A stretch of 64,000 nt of DNA from Chryseobacterium sp. ERMR1:04 (GCF_001297705.1 NZ_LIRF01000006.1:129001-193000), one strand, 5' to 3'. Shown: positions 24,650-32,636, counted from the stretch's first letter. Notes: a model not told the origin generated them from the sequence alone. Numbers and translations: made by a program.

Positions 24650-25276
24650 CATTTTTTTCAACAATTGGCTGAATTCACTTAATATCATTGCGGTAGCTCC
24701 CCAGATGATATATCCGTTAAAATTAATGACCGGAACTTCATGTCCTCCCGCGCTTGGTAAAGCCATTATTTCTGGCTTATCGGGAAGGTTTAGGAAAGAC
24801 GTAATGGGGAACTCTATAGTTTCTACTACTTCTGTATGTTGAAGGATAAAAGTAGGGTCCTTTTTGGTATAAGATATGTACGGATAAACATAGAAATTAC
24901 TTGGTGGAATGTAGATGGGAGACATTTCTCTTATGATTCTCACATAATGCTTTTCAATGCCTATCTCTTCCGAAGTCTCACGAACGGCAGTCTCTGCAAA
25001 ATCTTTGTCCATTTCCTCGCGTTTTCCGCCGGGTAAAGAGATTTGTCCGCTATGTCTGTCTCGTTCGTTTTCAGTTCTTAATATTAAAGGGAAATACCAC
25101 TCATCGTCTTTGATGTACAAAACAATGTTTACAGCAGCGAATTTTGGATTTTTTGCTAATACTTCGTCATACGTAAAAACGGGACGGGAAGGAGGTGAAA
25201 AAACGCCGTGAGCATGTTCTCCGGGTAGTTCTACACTTTTAATTTTTCGTAATAAATCTTTTCCAAAATTTTCCAT
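24647..25276 (-). CDS. Nudix hydrolase, CoA pyrophosphatase-like
   Basis: A 209-aa Nudix hydrolase. The Nudix box is complete: GGKREEMDKDFAETAVRE followed by TSEEIGI (pattern GX5EX7REUXEEXGU). The region LPGGKREE together with PIYIPPSNFYVYPYIS is typical of the NudL/CoA pyrophosphatase type, which splits CoA to 4'-phosphopantetheine and 3',5'-ADP. Adjacent to plsC but with an internal promoter for the latter. Confidence 0.88.
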   Translation of the reverse strand: MENFGKDLLRKIKSVELPGEHAHGVFSPPSRPVFTYDEVLAKNPKFAAVNIVLYIKDDEWYFPLILRTENERDRHSGQISLPGGKREEMDKDFAETAVRETSEEIGIEKHYVRIIREMSPIYIPPSNFYVYPYISYTKKDPTFILQHTEVVETIEFPITSFLNLPDKPEIMALPSAGGHEVPVINFNGYIIWGATAMILSEFSQLLKKM

Positions 25277-25361
25277 AGCTCAAATTTAGCAATATATACT
25301 GAAGAAAAGAATAGGCTTAACATTAATTAACCAAGAAAGGAAAAATGGGGTTTTTACCTAT

Positions 25362-25502
25362 ACACGGTCCCCGTGTTTTCACCTAACTGACAGAAGGGAC
25401 CCTCTGAAACCCGCCAATAATGACTTTAGGTATCAAAACCAGTGATTTTTAAAATCTACGTGTTTATAGTGTTTCGCGCCTTTGTTGTAGCGTATACCTT
25501 TG
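25362..25502 (+). promoter_or_regulatory. Curli promoter region
   Basis: Contains ACACGG-TCC-CCGTGT (25362-25376, perfect 6-bp inverted repeat), the word GGTA-N7-CAGTGATTTTT (25429-25450) that recurs before the second curlin gene, and a -7 box TACCTTTG (25495-25502), 30 bp before the ATG at 25533. The 256-bp gap from the Nudix gene is otherwise non-coding. The repeats are the candidate sites for the CsgD-like regulator at 31180. Confidence 0.5.
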
Positions 25503-25532
25503 TCAGACTATTAACCAATTAATCTTACTAAG

Positions 25533-26351
25533 ATGAAAAATTTTATAACAGGTGTATTTACACTAATGGCTATGGGTTTTACTTTTGCACAATCAAATAT
25601 TGATGTAACGACCCAAACAGGAAACTGGAATGTTGCTACGGTAACCCAGACAGGTCTTACGAATTCTAATACATTAACACAAGATGGAAATCGTAATACG
25701 GCTGATATAGATCAAGTGGGAACTTCTAATGTCAATACGGCGGAAAGTATTGGAAACAGAAACTCAATAGATGTAGATCAAACGGGAACCGGAAACTCAA
25801 ATGATGTAAGCCAGACAGGAAACAGAAACATGGCTACAACTTTACAGGCGGGATTAACAAACACTACCGAACAAACTCAAGTAGGAAATAGAAATGAAGC
25901 TTCTTCAACACAGACGGGTGATGATAATTTTGCTTACCAACTTCAGAATGGAAATAGAAATCAAGCTACCTTAATTCAAACAGGAGATGATAATATCGCA
26001 CTTCAGATTCAATTAGGAAGAAGAAATGAAGCGACAGCTGTACAGTTGGGTGATGGTAATATTGCCATCCAGTACCAAGGTGGAAATGATAATATGGCAT
26101 TGCATGGTCAAGTGGGAAATGATAATATCCTGGTTGCTGTACAAGAAGGAAATGATAACACTGCGATGGGACTACAATGGGGTAATAATAACCAGTTGTA
26201 TCAAACACAGGATGGAAATGGAAACATTGCTTTAGATCTTCAGGCGGGTAATAATAACTTTACTCAACTAAGCCAATCAGGAGATTCTAACTTCCATTTT
26301 GGAGCGCAGATAGGAAATAATAATACAATAATGGTTAGTCAATCAAACTAG
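25533..26351 (+). CDS. Curlin repeat protein (CsgA-like major amyloid subunit)
   Basis: A 272-aa secreted protein that should assemble into curli-type amyloid fibres. After a signal peptide (MKNFITGVFTLMAMGFTFAQ) come 22 half-repeats of about 11 residues with the core GNxN...Q.G, i.e. about 11 strand-turn-strand units of 22 residues (for example GNRNTADIDQVGTSN). E. coli CsgA has five such units, so this fibre subunit is about twice as long. Asp-rich turns (GDDN) in the middle are notable. First gene of the locus. An attenuating terminator follows, which would give more of this transcript than of the downstream genes. Confidence 0.92.
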   Translation: MKNFITGVFTLMAMGFTFAQSNIDVTTQTGNWNVATVTQTGLTNSNTLTQDGNRNTADIDQVGTSNVNTAESIGNRNSIDVDQTGTGNSNDVSQTGNRNMATTLQAGLTNTTEQTQVGNRNEASSTQTGDDNFAYQLQNGNRNQATLIQTGDDNIALQIQLGRRNEATAVQLGDGNIAIQYQGGNDNMALHGQVGNDNILVAVQEGNDNTAMGLQWGNNNQLYQTQDGNGNIALDLQAGNNNFTQLSQSGDSNFHFGAQIGNNNTIMVSQSN

Positions 26352-26383
26352 AAAAAGTACTTTACAAAATGTAATAGTACGTG

Positions 26384-26412
26384 GGAGAGGCTCAGGCTTC
26401 TCCTTTTTTTTA
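26384..26412 (+). terminator. Terminator between the two curlin genes
   Basis: GGAGAGGC-TCAG-GCTTCTCC (one G-T pair) followed by T8. Located 32 bp after the first curlin stop, it probably separates or attenuates expression of the secretion genes. Confidence 0.75.
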
Positions 26413-26426
26413 AAAGAATTTAAAAA

Positions 26427-26449
26427 GGTAACTGTAAACAGTGATTTTT
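26427..26449 (+). promoter_or_regulatory. Candidate shared curli regulatory element (copy 2)
   Basis: GGTA-N8-CAGTGATTTTT, the counterpart of 25429-25450 with the spacer one base longer. It lies 68 bp before the ATG of the second curlin; the first copy lies 82 bp before its ATG. Confidence 0.4.
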
Positions 26450-26516
26450 GAGTAGTACCACATTATCATGTTTTCTACAGCCTTGTAATCCAGTAACTTT
26501 AACCAAAATTAGTACC

Positions 26517-26915
26517 ATGTTTAAATTGGGGTGGAGTGTATGTGCACTTTTCATTTTCTTGTCTGTGAAATCACAGCAGATAGAATGGGATCAGATAAAC
26601 AGTAATACAATTCTAAATGTTATTGCGGGTCAAAATTCTGATCAGGGAATTTCTTATTCCAACGTTATTCAAATTGGTGAGGCTAATAATGCTGAACTTT
26701 CTCTTAATTCTAAAACAAATATTTCTGTAAAACAATTGGGAGATTACAACAGTCTTTATTTTAACAATTCGTTTAGCGATGCAGCAACCAAAACAGCTAT
26801 TACAACTCAGGGGAATAATAATATAATAGATGTTACGGGAAGTAACAGTATTTCAGATGGCCTTCAAATACAGGTGAAAGGAGATAATAAAACGATTTTT
26901 GTGAGAAACTATTAA
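26517..26915 (+). CDS. Minor curlin (CsgB-like nucleator)
   Basis: A 132-aa secreted protein. I start it at the ATG at 26517 (MFKLGWSVCALFIFLSVKSQ, a signal peptide); a TTG at 26448 is in frame but gives a long non-signal N-terminus. The mature protein has a few weak curlin units (QIGEANNAELSL, QLGDYNSLYF, TQGNNNIIDVTG, VKGDNKTIFV). It is shorter and more irregular than the first curlin, as expected for a CsgB-type nucleator anchoring the fibre, but this role is inferred from order and length. It is 8 bp from the next gene. Confidence 0.8.
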   Translation: MFKLGWSVCALFIFLSVKSQQIEWDQINSNTILNVIAGQNSDQGISYSNVIQIGEANNAELSLNSKTNISVKQLGDYNSLYFNNSFSDAATKTAITTQGNNNIIDVTGSNSISDGLQIQVKGDNKTIFVRNY

Positions 26916-26923
26916 AGCTCCGG

Positions 26924-27658
26924 ATGATGAAAAATTTTTATTCTTTGATTTTGTGTTCTTTTTTTATCTTCCTCTCTGTTGGGATGAACGGACAGGAAGA
27001 TAAAAAAATTAATGCTAAGATTGAGAACAAAATAATAGAAGGTCAGATCAATCTAAAAGCAGTAATCACCAATAATACTACGATTTATAAAGAACTTAAT
27101 TATCTCTTGATTTCCATTAAAAAAGGAAGTGGTGGTAATCTTTCAAACAATCAGCAGAGCGGGAAATTTTCAGTGAATCCCAATGAAACAAAAGTCTTGT
27201 CTGAGATGAATGTTAACCTGGAAAAAAAAGATGCATTGAAAGCCTTTCTTTACATTAAAGATGAAGAAACAAAACAGTTGGTAGCAAAAGACAGCCTTGA
27301 GATTAATAACGAATCATTTAAAAAGAAAGTCAGCAAAATAGAAGACGATGTTGTTTTTGAATTAAGAGGCTTAACGATTGATCAAACCAAAAGCAAAGTC
27401 GGAAAAGATTTTTATGATATTTTTTACCTTCAATACAGCCAGCTTCCGGATAAAAGCAATTCTGCCATTACGATTTCTGAACTTCCGGGCCGTGGAACCA
27501 ACGGACAGATCAATATAGAAATGGATGATAAAGTGGTTTACAGTTTTATGACCAACCCTAATGAGGATTACCTTAAAGAACAATTAGTAACTAGTTTAAA
27601 ATATATCAAAGAATATAATGCAAAGAAAAATCTTATAAAAAATGAATTTATATACTAA
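26924..27658 (+). CDS. csgE: CsgH-like/CsgE fusion, curli assembly protein
   Basis: A 244-aa periplasmic protein with a signal peptide (ending MNGQ, about residue 24). The C-terminal half (about 135-235) is CsgE: ELRGLTIDQTKSKVGKDFYD, ITISELPGRGTNGQI and KVVYSFMTNPNEDYLKE align with E. coli CsgE, which caps the CsgG channel. The N-terminal half (about 25-125: INLKAVITNNTTIYKELNYL, GKFSVNPNETKVLSEMNVNL) resembles CsgH, an immunoglobulin-like chaperone that prevents curlin polymerisation. E. coli CsgE lacks this part (about 129 aa in total). A fusion would bring amyloid inhibition to the secretion pore. Confidence 0.85.
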   Translation: MMKNFYSLILCSFFIFLSVGMNGQEDKKINAKIENKIIEGQINLKAVITNNTTIYKELNYLLISIKKGSGGNLSNNQQSGKFSVNPNETKVLSEMNVNLEKKDALKAFLYIKDEETKQLVAKDSLEINNESFKKKVSKIEDDVVFELRGLTIDQTKSKVGKDFYDIFYLQYSQLPDKSNSAITISELPGRGTNGQINIEMDDKVVYSFMTNPNEDYLKEQLVTSLKYIKEYNAKKNLIKNEFIY

Positions 27659-27669
27659 AAACGTCCGCC

Positions 27670-28077
27670 ATGAAAACTTTAATACTTATTTTGACCTTTA
27701 TTGCAGGGATATTCCTCGGGAAGTCTCAGCAACTCGTCTACAAGCCAATAAATCCTGCATTTGGGGGAGATACCTTTAATTATCAATGGCTTTTAAGTTC
27801 AGCAAATGCTCAAAATCAATTTGATGATAAAAGCAACAACAGCTTGCTGAAGAATGTGAATTCTGTTGACGGTTTCGGCCAAAGTCTTAACCGACAAGTG
27901 CTGAGTGAATTGTCCAGAAAGTTGTTTGAAGAACAGTTCGGAGAGGGAAGTGTTAAACCGGGAAATTATCTTTTCGGGTCCCTGTATCTACAGGTTACCA
28001 CAACCGCTCAAGGACTTTTAATAAATATTTTGGATACCAATACTGGCGATCAGTCCGAGATCGTAATTCCAAAATAA
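27670..28077 (+). CDS. csgF: Curli assembly protein CsgF
   Basis: A 135-aa exported protein (signal ending GKSQ). The N-terminus of the mature form, QQLVYKPINPAFGGDTFNYQ followed by WLLSSANAQNQF, matches CsgF, whose N-terminal segment plugs into the CsgG channel and couples secretion to nucleation at the surface. C-terminal YLFGSLYLQVTTTAQGLLI is also typical. 11 bp from csgE and 27 bp from csgG. Confidence 0.92.
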   Translation: MKTLILILTFIAGIFLGKSQQLVYKPINPAFGGDTFNYQWLLSSANAQNQFDDKSNNSLLKNVNSVDGFGQSLNRQVLSELSRKLFEEQFGEGSVKPGNYLFGSLYLQVTTTAQGLLINILDTNTGDQSEIVIPK

Positions 28078-28104
28078 AAAGTAACTAAAAAAACCAAACT
28101 TACC

Positions 28105-29469
28105 ATGAGAGCTTACACTTACACCAGAATTTTTTTCTGTGCCGTCCTGTTGTGTGTCATACAGGCTTGCAGCTCGTTATTCGGATTGCCGTCCAATCCC
28201 GAAAAATCTACGATGGGAGAAAACACCTCCTATACCGCAGAATTGAAAAATTTACCCTTACCTAAAGAAAAAATCGTTATCGGTGTCTATAAATTCCGAG
28301 ATCAGACAGGGCAATATAAGCCTTCTGAGAATGGAAATAACTGGAGCACCGCTGTTCCGCAGGGAACCACAACTATTCTTATTAAAGCTTTAGAAGATAG
28401 CAAATGGTTTGTTCCCATTGAAAGAGAAAACATCGCCAATCTTTTGAACGAAAGGCAGATCATTAGATCCACAAGACAAGAATATTTAAAAGACGCCGAT
28501 AAAAACACTCAGGCTTTACCACCACTTTTATACGCAGGAATTCTTCTGGAAGGCGGAGTGATTTCCTATGACAGCAATATTATGACCGGAGGATTGGGAG
28601 CCAGATACTTTGGAATCGGGGCTTCAACGCAATACCGACAAGATAGAATTACCATTTATCTTCGTGCGGTTTCTACATTGAATGGTGAAATTCTAAAAAC
28701 AGTTTATACCTCCAAAACCATTCTTTCTACAAGTGTTAACGGAAGTTTTTTCAGATATATTGATACCGAAAGGATTCTGGAAGCTGAGGTGGGATTAACT
28801 CAAAACGAACCCGTTCAGCTTGCCGTGTCTGAAGCTATCGAGAAAGCCGTAAAATCTTTAATTGTTGAAGGAATAAGAGATAAAATATGGGGAAAAGCGG
28901 TAGATAATACGGTAGACTACCAAGCTTTGATCGATAATTACAACAGAGAACAAGAGCAAAACCAAAACAGAGCAATAGGAAATAGATTTCCAGATAACGA
29001 CAGAAAGAAATTTTCCGTTTTTGCACAGGTTGAAGGACAAAAAGTAAAAGACGATTACATAAACCCTAAAATGAATATTGGCGGGAAAGTAGGCTTTAAA
29101 TATTTTATAAGTCCCAATTTCAATGTGGAGGTGAGCGGTAACTATTTTACGTTGGAAAACGAAAATATTATTAAGCGAAATTATTATGTTCCTGAAGCCA
29201 ATCTCGAATATTTACTTTTCCCTAAATATAAACTCTCGCCCTACATCTATGGGGGGCTGGGTGCGATGTATTCTGAATTTAAACCTAATTATAAAGGGCA
29301 AATAGGAGGTGGATTAGAATATCTGATTGATAAAAACATGGCCTTAAGAGCTTCCTGCCAATATGATATGGGCTTTAAAGATGATTGGGATGGTTTGGTG
29401 AATGGTAAAAGAAAAGATCAGGCCATACGATTTGCATTGGGAATCAACTTTTACATTGGTAACAAATAA
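28105..29469 (+). CDS. csgG: Curli secretion channel CsgG with C-terminal barrel extension
   Basis: A 454-aa outer-membrane lipoprotein. Lipobox CVIQACSS (C about 22). Residues about 40-265 are CsgG: IVIGVYKFRDQTGQYKPSEN, FVPIERENIANLLNERQIIR, ILLEGGVISYDSNIMTGG and ARYFGIGASTQYRQDRITIY, which build the ring-shaped 36-stranded secretion pore. E. coli CsgG ends at 277 aa; here about 150 residues follow (GGKVGFKYFISPNFNVEVSG, YIYGGLGAMYSEFKPNY, GLEYLIDKNMALRASCQYD) with alternating strands ending in FALGINFYIGNK, like a small OMP beta-barrel. The linker is QNQNRAIGNRFPDND. How such a barrel fits beside the pore is unknown. Confidence 0.9.
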   Translation: MRAYTYTRIFFCAVLLCVIQACSSLFGLPSNPEKSTMGENTSYTAELKNLPLPKEKIVIGVYKFRDQTGQYKPSENGNNWSTAVPQGTTTILIKALEDSKWFVPIERENIANLLNERQIIRSTRQEYLKDADKNTQALPPLLYAGILLEGGVISYDSNIMTGGLGARYFGIGASTQYRQDRITIYLRAVSTLNGEILKTVYTSKTILSTSVNGSFFRYIDTERILEAEVGLTQNEPVQLAVSEAIEKAVKSLIVEGIRDKIWGKAVDNTVDYQALIDNYNREQEQNQNRAIGNRFPDNDRKKFSVFAQVEGQKVKDDYINPKMNIGGKVGFKYFISPNFNVEVSGNYFTLENENIIKRNYYVPEANLEYLLFPKYKLSPYIYGGLGAMYSEFKPNYKGQIGGGLEYLIDKNMALRASCQYDMGFKDDWDGLVNGKRKDQAIRFALGINFYIGNK

Positions 29470-29480
29470 AAACATAAACT

Positions 29481-30992
29481 ATGAAAACGTTAATACAATT
29501 TATCAGCATAATCATCTTTTCTGTTTGTTTATTTTCTTGTAATGAAGACCTCGTAGATCAGGCTCAGACAGGAATGTTAAAAGGAAAAGTGGTGAAAAGA
29601 GGAACGAATGAGCCTATTCCCAATGTGAAGATTTTTACGGCTCCTACCACGCAGACCGTGTTTAGCGGAAAAGACGGTTCTTTTGAAATTCCCAATATGC
29701 CTGTAGGCAATTATTCTGTAAAAGCAGAGTTGTCTGGGTACCTTACCAATTTTCAGGCGGTGAATGTTCAAAACCAAAACCAAGTGGTAACCGTAGTTTT
29801 TGAAATGGATGATGATACTTCATTAAATTCTCCACCCACAACACCGTTGTTGCTAAGTCCGATAGACAATGCGGTAAATCAACCTTTGAATGTGGAGTTG
29901 ACATGGAGTGCAACCGACCCTGATACGGCGGATGTCATGAAATATAGTTTGACTATTAAGAATAACCTTGACACGAATGTGATTCAGGTTAATGATTTGA
30001 CGGCGAAACATTATTCGCTTTCAAATTTGAAGTTTGGTGTTAGTTACTTCTGGCAGGTGTCTGTTTCGGACGGCATTCACCCGCCAGTTTTAAGTGCTAT
30101 CGGTAAATTTACCACCAACACGGTTCCTTCTAACCGGTACCATTATGTTCAGAAGCAAAACGGAAACTTAGTTATTGTTTCAAGTGATGCGTCAGGAAAT
30201 AACTTTCAATTTACCAATTCGTCTTACAACAGTTGGCGACCGAGGAAAAATAATAACGCAGGGCTAATTGCCTTTATGAGAACTGAAGGAGGAAATACCC
30301 ATCTTTATACGGCAAATCCTGATGGATCCAATCTGTTTAAAGTAACAACAGTTCCTGTAGCAGGTTTTAATAATTTTGAAATGGATTTCTCCTGGAGTAC
30401 GAATGGGCAGTCCCTTATTTATTCAAACTTCAATAAATTATACAAAATTAATAAAGATGGAAGTGGGCTGACTTTACTTTATACAACACCCGACGGAAGC
30501 ATGATCTCAGAATGTGATTGGAGCTACGACGGAAGTAAAATAGCATTAAAAACAAATGATTTCAACGGCTACAATGCAAAAATATACGTTGTTGATCTAT
30601 TGGGAAATGTTGTTAAAACAATTCTTACAGGCGTTTCCGGAGCTGCAGGAGGACTGAATTTCTCTGTGGATGGGCAATTATTGCTGTACACAAAAGATAT
30701 TTCTGCTTATCAGGATGGAAGTGGAAATTATCGTCAGCTTGATTCGAGGATTTTTATTTATAATTTAACAACAAATACGAATTATGATGTTTCCGCTGAA
30801 AGCGATAAGCCTTTGGGAACAAATGATCTGGATCCAAGATTCTCACCCAACAATGCGCAGATTATTTTTATGAATACTTCTAATGATAATGTGTCTCAGA
30901 AAAATGTGATGACTATAGATCTGAACAGTGCTATGACAGATCTGGTAAGGACTGCTCTTTTCAGTAATGCAGAAATGCCGGACTATGAATAA
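29481..30992 (+). CDS. Surface lipoprotein: carboxypeptidase-like, Fn3-like and TolB-like propeller
   Basis: A 503-aa predicted lipoprotein (lipobox LFSC) closing the curli operon, 11 bp after csgG. Domain order: carboxypeptidase-regulatory-like fold (about 34-108: LKGKVVKRGTNEPIPNVKIF, NMPVGNYSVKAELSGYL), an Fn3-like domain (about 118-210: PLLLSPIDNAVNQPLNVELT, YFWQVSVSDG), then a TolB-type beta-propeller (about 215-500: NPDGSNLFKVTT, INKDGSGLTLLY, CDWSYDGSKIALKTND). A role in fibre anchoring, or in binding what the fibres capture, is inference from position. Confidence 0.78.
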   Translation: MKTLIQFISIIIFSVCLFSCNEDLVDQAQTGMLKGKVVKRGTNEPIPNVKIFTAPTTQTVFSGKDGSFEIPNMPVGNYSVKAELSGYLTNFQAVNVQNQNQVVTVVFEMDDDTSLNSPPTTPLLLSPIDNAVNQPLNVELTWSATDPDTADVMKYSLTIKNNLDTNVIQVNDLTAKHYSLSNLKFGVSYFWQVSVSDGIHPPVLSAIGKFTTNTVPSNRYHYVQKQNGNLVIVSSDASGNNFQFTNSSYNSWRPRKNNNAGLIAFMRTEGGNTHLYTANPDGSNLFKVTTVPVAGFNNFEMDFSWSTNGQSLIYSNFNKLYKINKDGSGLTLLYTTPDGSMISECDWSYDGSKIALKTNDFNGYNAKIYVVDLLGNVVKTILTGVSGAAGGLNFSVDGQLLLYTKDISAYQDGSGNYRQLDSRIFIYNLTTNTNYDVSAESDKPLGTNDLDPRFSPNNAQIIFMNTSNDNVSQKNVMTIDLNSAMTDLVRTALFSNAEMPDYE

Positions 30993-31002
30993 ACTAAATA
31001 AT

Positions 31003-31059
31003 GTGAATCGTCAATTTTGCTTCGCATGTAAATGGCGCATGTAAAAATTGACTATTCAC
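31003..31059. repeat. Family D repeat (copy 2), long hairpin
   Basis: GTGAATCGTCAATTTT and AAAATTGACTATTCAC form a 16-bp inverted repeat with one mismatch around a 25-nt loop containing GCTTCGC. Related to 15668-15706 through GTGAAT and AATTTTGCTTCGC. It lies just after the curli operon and may act as its terminator or be a mobile palindrome. Confidence 0.55.
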
Positions 31060-31121
31060 AATTATTGACTTGTCAATGAAAATTCCCTTTTTCATCATTA
31101 GATTTTTTTTTATGTATTAAA

Positions 31122-31151
31122 AAATTCCAAACCTTACGAGGTTTGGAATTT
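31122..31151 (-). terminator. Terminator of the CsgD-like gene
   Basis: AAATTCCAAACCT-TACG-AGGTTTGGAATTT, 13-bp stem; on the minus strand it continues with T-rich sequence, fitting termination of the regulator gene whose stop lies at 31180. Confidence 0.8.
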
Positions 31152-31179
31152 CTGGTTAATTAGTTTTAGGTATAATTAA

Positions 31180-31830
31180 TTAGTCGATCATATGATTTTC
31201 AAGTGCGTATTTCACAACTCCTACAGAGTTTTTAGCATTTAATTTTAGAAGAATTCTTTTACGATGTGTTTCTACGGTATTGATGCTTATAAAAAGCTTT
31301 TCGCAGATATCTTTGCTACTGAGGCCGTTACAAATGAGTTTTAAAATTTCCGTTTCACGTCTTGTAAGTGGATCTTTAATTTGCATTTTCTTTTGAGCTT
31401 GCTCGCTACTCATGAAATTGATCATCTTGTCTTTTGCATGTTCGCAAATATAGATTTCGTTGAGGAGAAGAGCATGGATAGATTTTATAAACTCGTCATA
31501 TCCGCTGTTTTTATCAAGATAACTTTTAATTCCTTTATTAAAAAGCTTTCTTATATCTATGATGTCATAGCTGTTGCCAATAACAATAATCTTTATGTTT
31601 TTATTTTCGGATGTAATATTTTCTACTGAGGTATAAAGCTCTGTGAGCATCAGCATATTGGAGCTTATCATGAGGAGCTCGGGTGGTTCCTCCTTTAATT
31701 GTTCTGAGAGTGCTTCGTAATTGTTAAATACAGAAATAGTTTCAAAAATCTTACTTTGGGTAAGTAATTTTGATAAACCTTCGGTATACAATACGGGTTC
31801 ATCAAAAATGATTAATCTTGGCTTCATCAC
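31180..31830 (-). CDS. CsgD-like LuxR-type regulator with degenerate receiver
   Basis: A 216-aa regulator. The N-terminal half has a receiver-like fold, but the phosphorylation site is replaced: in PELLMISSNML, S56 stands where the aspartate belongs. The C-terminal LuxR helix-turn-helix is complete (LTRRETEILKLICNGLSSKD, ICEKLFISINTVETHRKRIL). E. coli CsgD, the curli activator, has the same design, a pseudo-receiver plus LuxR-type domain. Its position, convergent with the curli operon, supports the same role. The regulator would respond to level or a ligand rather than to a kinase. Confidence 0.8.
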   Translation of the reverse strand: MMKPRLIIFDEPVLYTEGLSKLLTQSKIFETISVFNNYEALSEQLKEEPPELLMISSNMLMLTELYTSVENITSENKNIKIIVIGNSYDIIDIRKLFNKGIKSYLDKNSGYDEFIKSIHALLLNEIYICEHAKDKMINFMSSEQAQKKMQIKDPLTRRETEILKLICNGLSSKDICEKLFISINTVETHRKRILLKLNAKNSVGVVKYALENHMID

Positions 31831-32047
31831 GGTTAGTTTTGTTTATATAAAAATAAAAAAAATATTTACATTTTAGACAAAAATATCATAAAATTGTTCG
31901 TTTTTTTGATAATAGTTATAGTAAAATTTAATTTTATTGATTTTTATTCAAATAAATCTCTTTGTGTGGAATTTTTATTATTTATTTTAGAGTTATTGGA
32001 TGATTATTCTAATATTAATAGGCTTTTTAAAGTTTTCGAAAATACTA

Positions 32048-32524
32048 TTAAATTGACTTAATTAACACAGTAGGGATATGTTTTACAGGAAAATTTACGG
32101 AGTTGGCGATAAAACAAAATTCATTTGCCTTGAAATGAAGCTCTTTTGCTCTTTCAATCATTGATTTTTCAGTAATTGTCACGGTCGGATTGAGCGTGAC
32201 TTCACTAAAATGTCCACTTCCGGTAGCAGTTTCCTCCATAATTCCGGTGGCATGGTCAATGTAATCAATAACAATGATTCCGGCTTCGGAACAAAAATGA
32301 AGATACCACAACATATGGCAAGAAGATAAAGAAGACAAAAATAGATCTTCGGGGTTGTGTTTGGTCTTGTCTCCACGAAAAGCAGGATCAGAAGAAGCTT
32401 CAATAATTGCTTTATGATCTACAGCAATCGTATGACTTCTTTCGTAACTGCGATAATTATTGGTTCCTGTTCCTTTATTGCCTGTCCATTGGATGGTGGT
32501 TTTGTAGTGATGGTGTTTGCTCAT
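32048..32524 (-). CDS. OsmC-family peroxiredoxin-like protein
   Basis: A 158-aa protein of the OsmC/YhfA superfamily. The motif LFLSSLSSCHMLWYLHFCSE carries one of the two conserved cysteines; the second is in HFKANEFCFIANSV. These cysteines reduce organic hydroperoxides in OsmC/Ohr proteins. The arrangement is closer to the OsmC-like group with the helical LSSCHM than to Ohr. Monocistronic, between the CsgD-like gene and rng. Confidence 0.88.
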   Translation of the reverse strand: MSKHHHYKTTIQWTGNKGTGTNNYRSYERSHTIAVDHKAIIEASSDPAFRGDKTKHNPEDLFLSSLSSCHMLWYLHFCSEAGIIVIDYIDHATGIMEETATGSGHFSEVTLNPTVTITEKSMIERAKELHFKANEFCFIANSVNFPVKHIPTVLIKSI

Positions 32525-32599
32525 TTTGAATATATTAATAATGATAGTTGATAGTATGCTATTGCTTGTTAAGGACCTTATGAGATATAAAATAACAAA

Positions 32600-32624
32600 A
32601 AAACCTCTAGAAAAACTAGAGGTT
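32600..32624 (-). terminator. Terminator of rng
   Basis: AAACCTCTAG-AAAAA-CTAGAGGTTT, 10-bp stem followed by T7 on the minus strand, 12 bp beyond the stop at 32637. Confidence 0.85.
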
Positions 32625-32636
32625 TAAAATTTTGTA

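Noticed and set aside
25966..26235. ORFs on both strands inside the large curlin gene
   Set aside because: Produced by the repetitive GGNAAYGAT-type codons; shadows of the curlin repeats.
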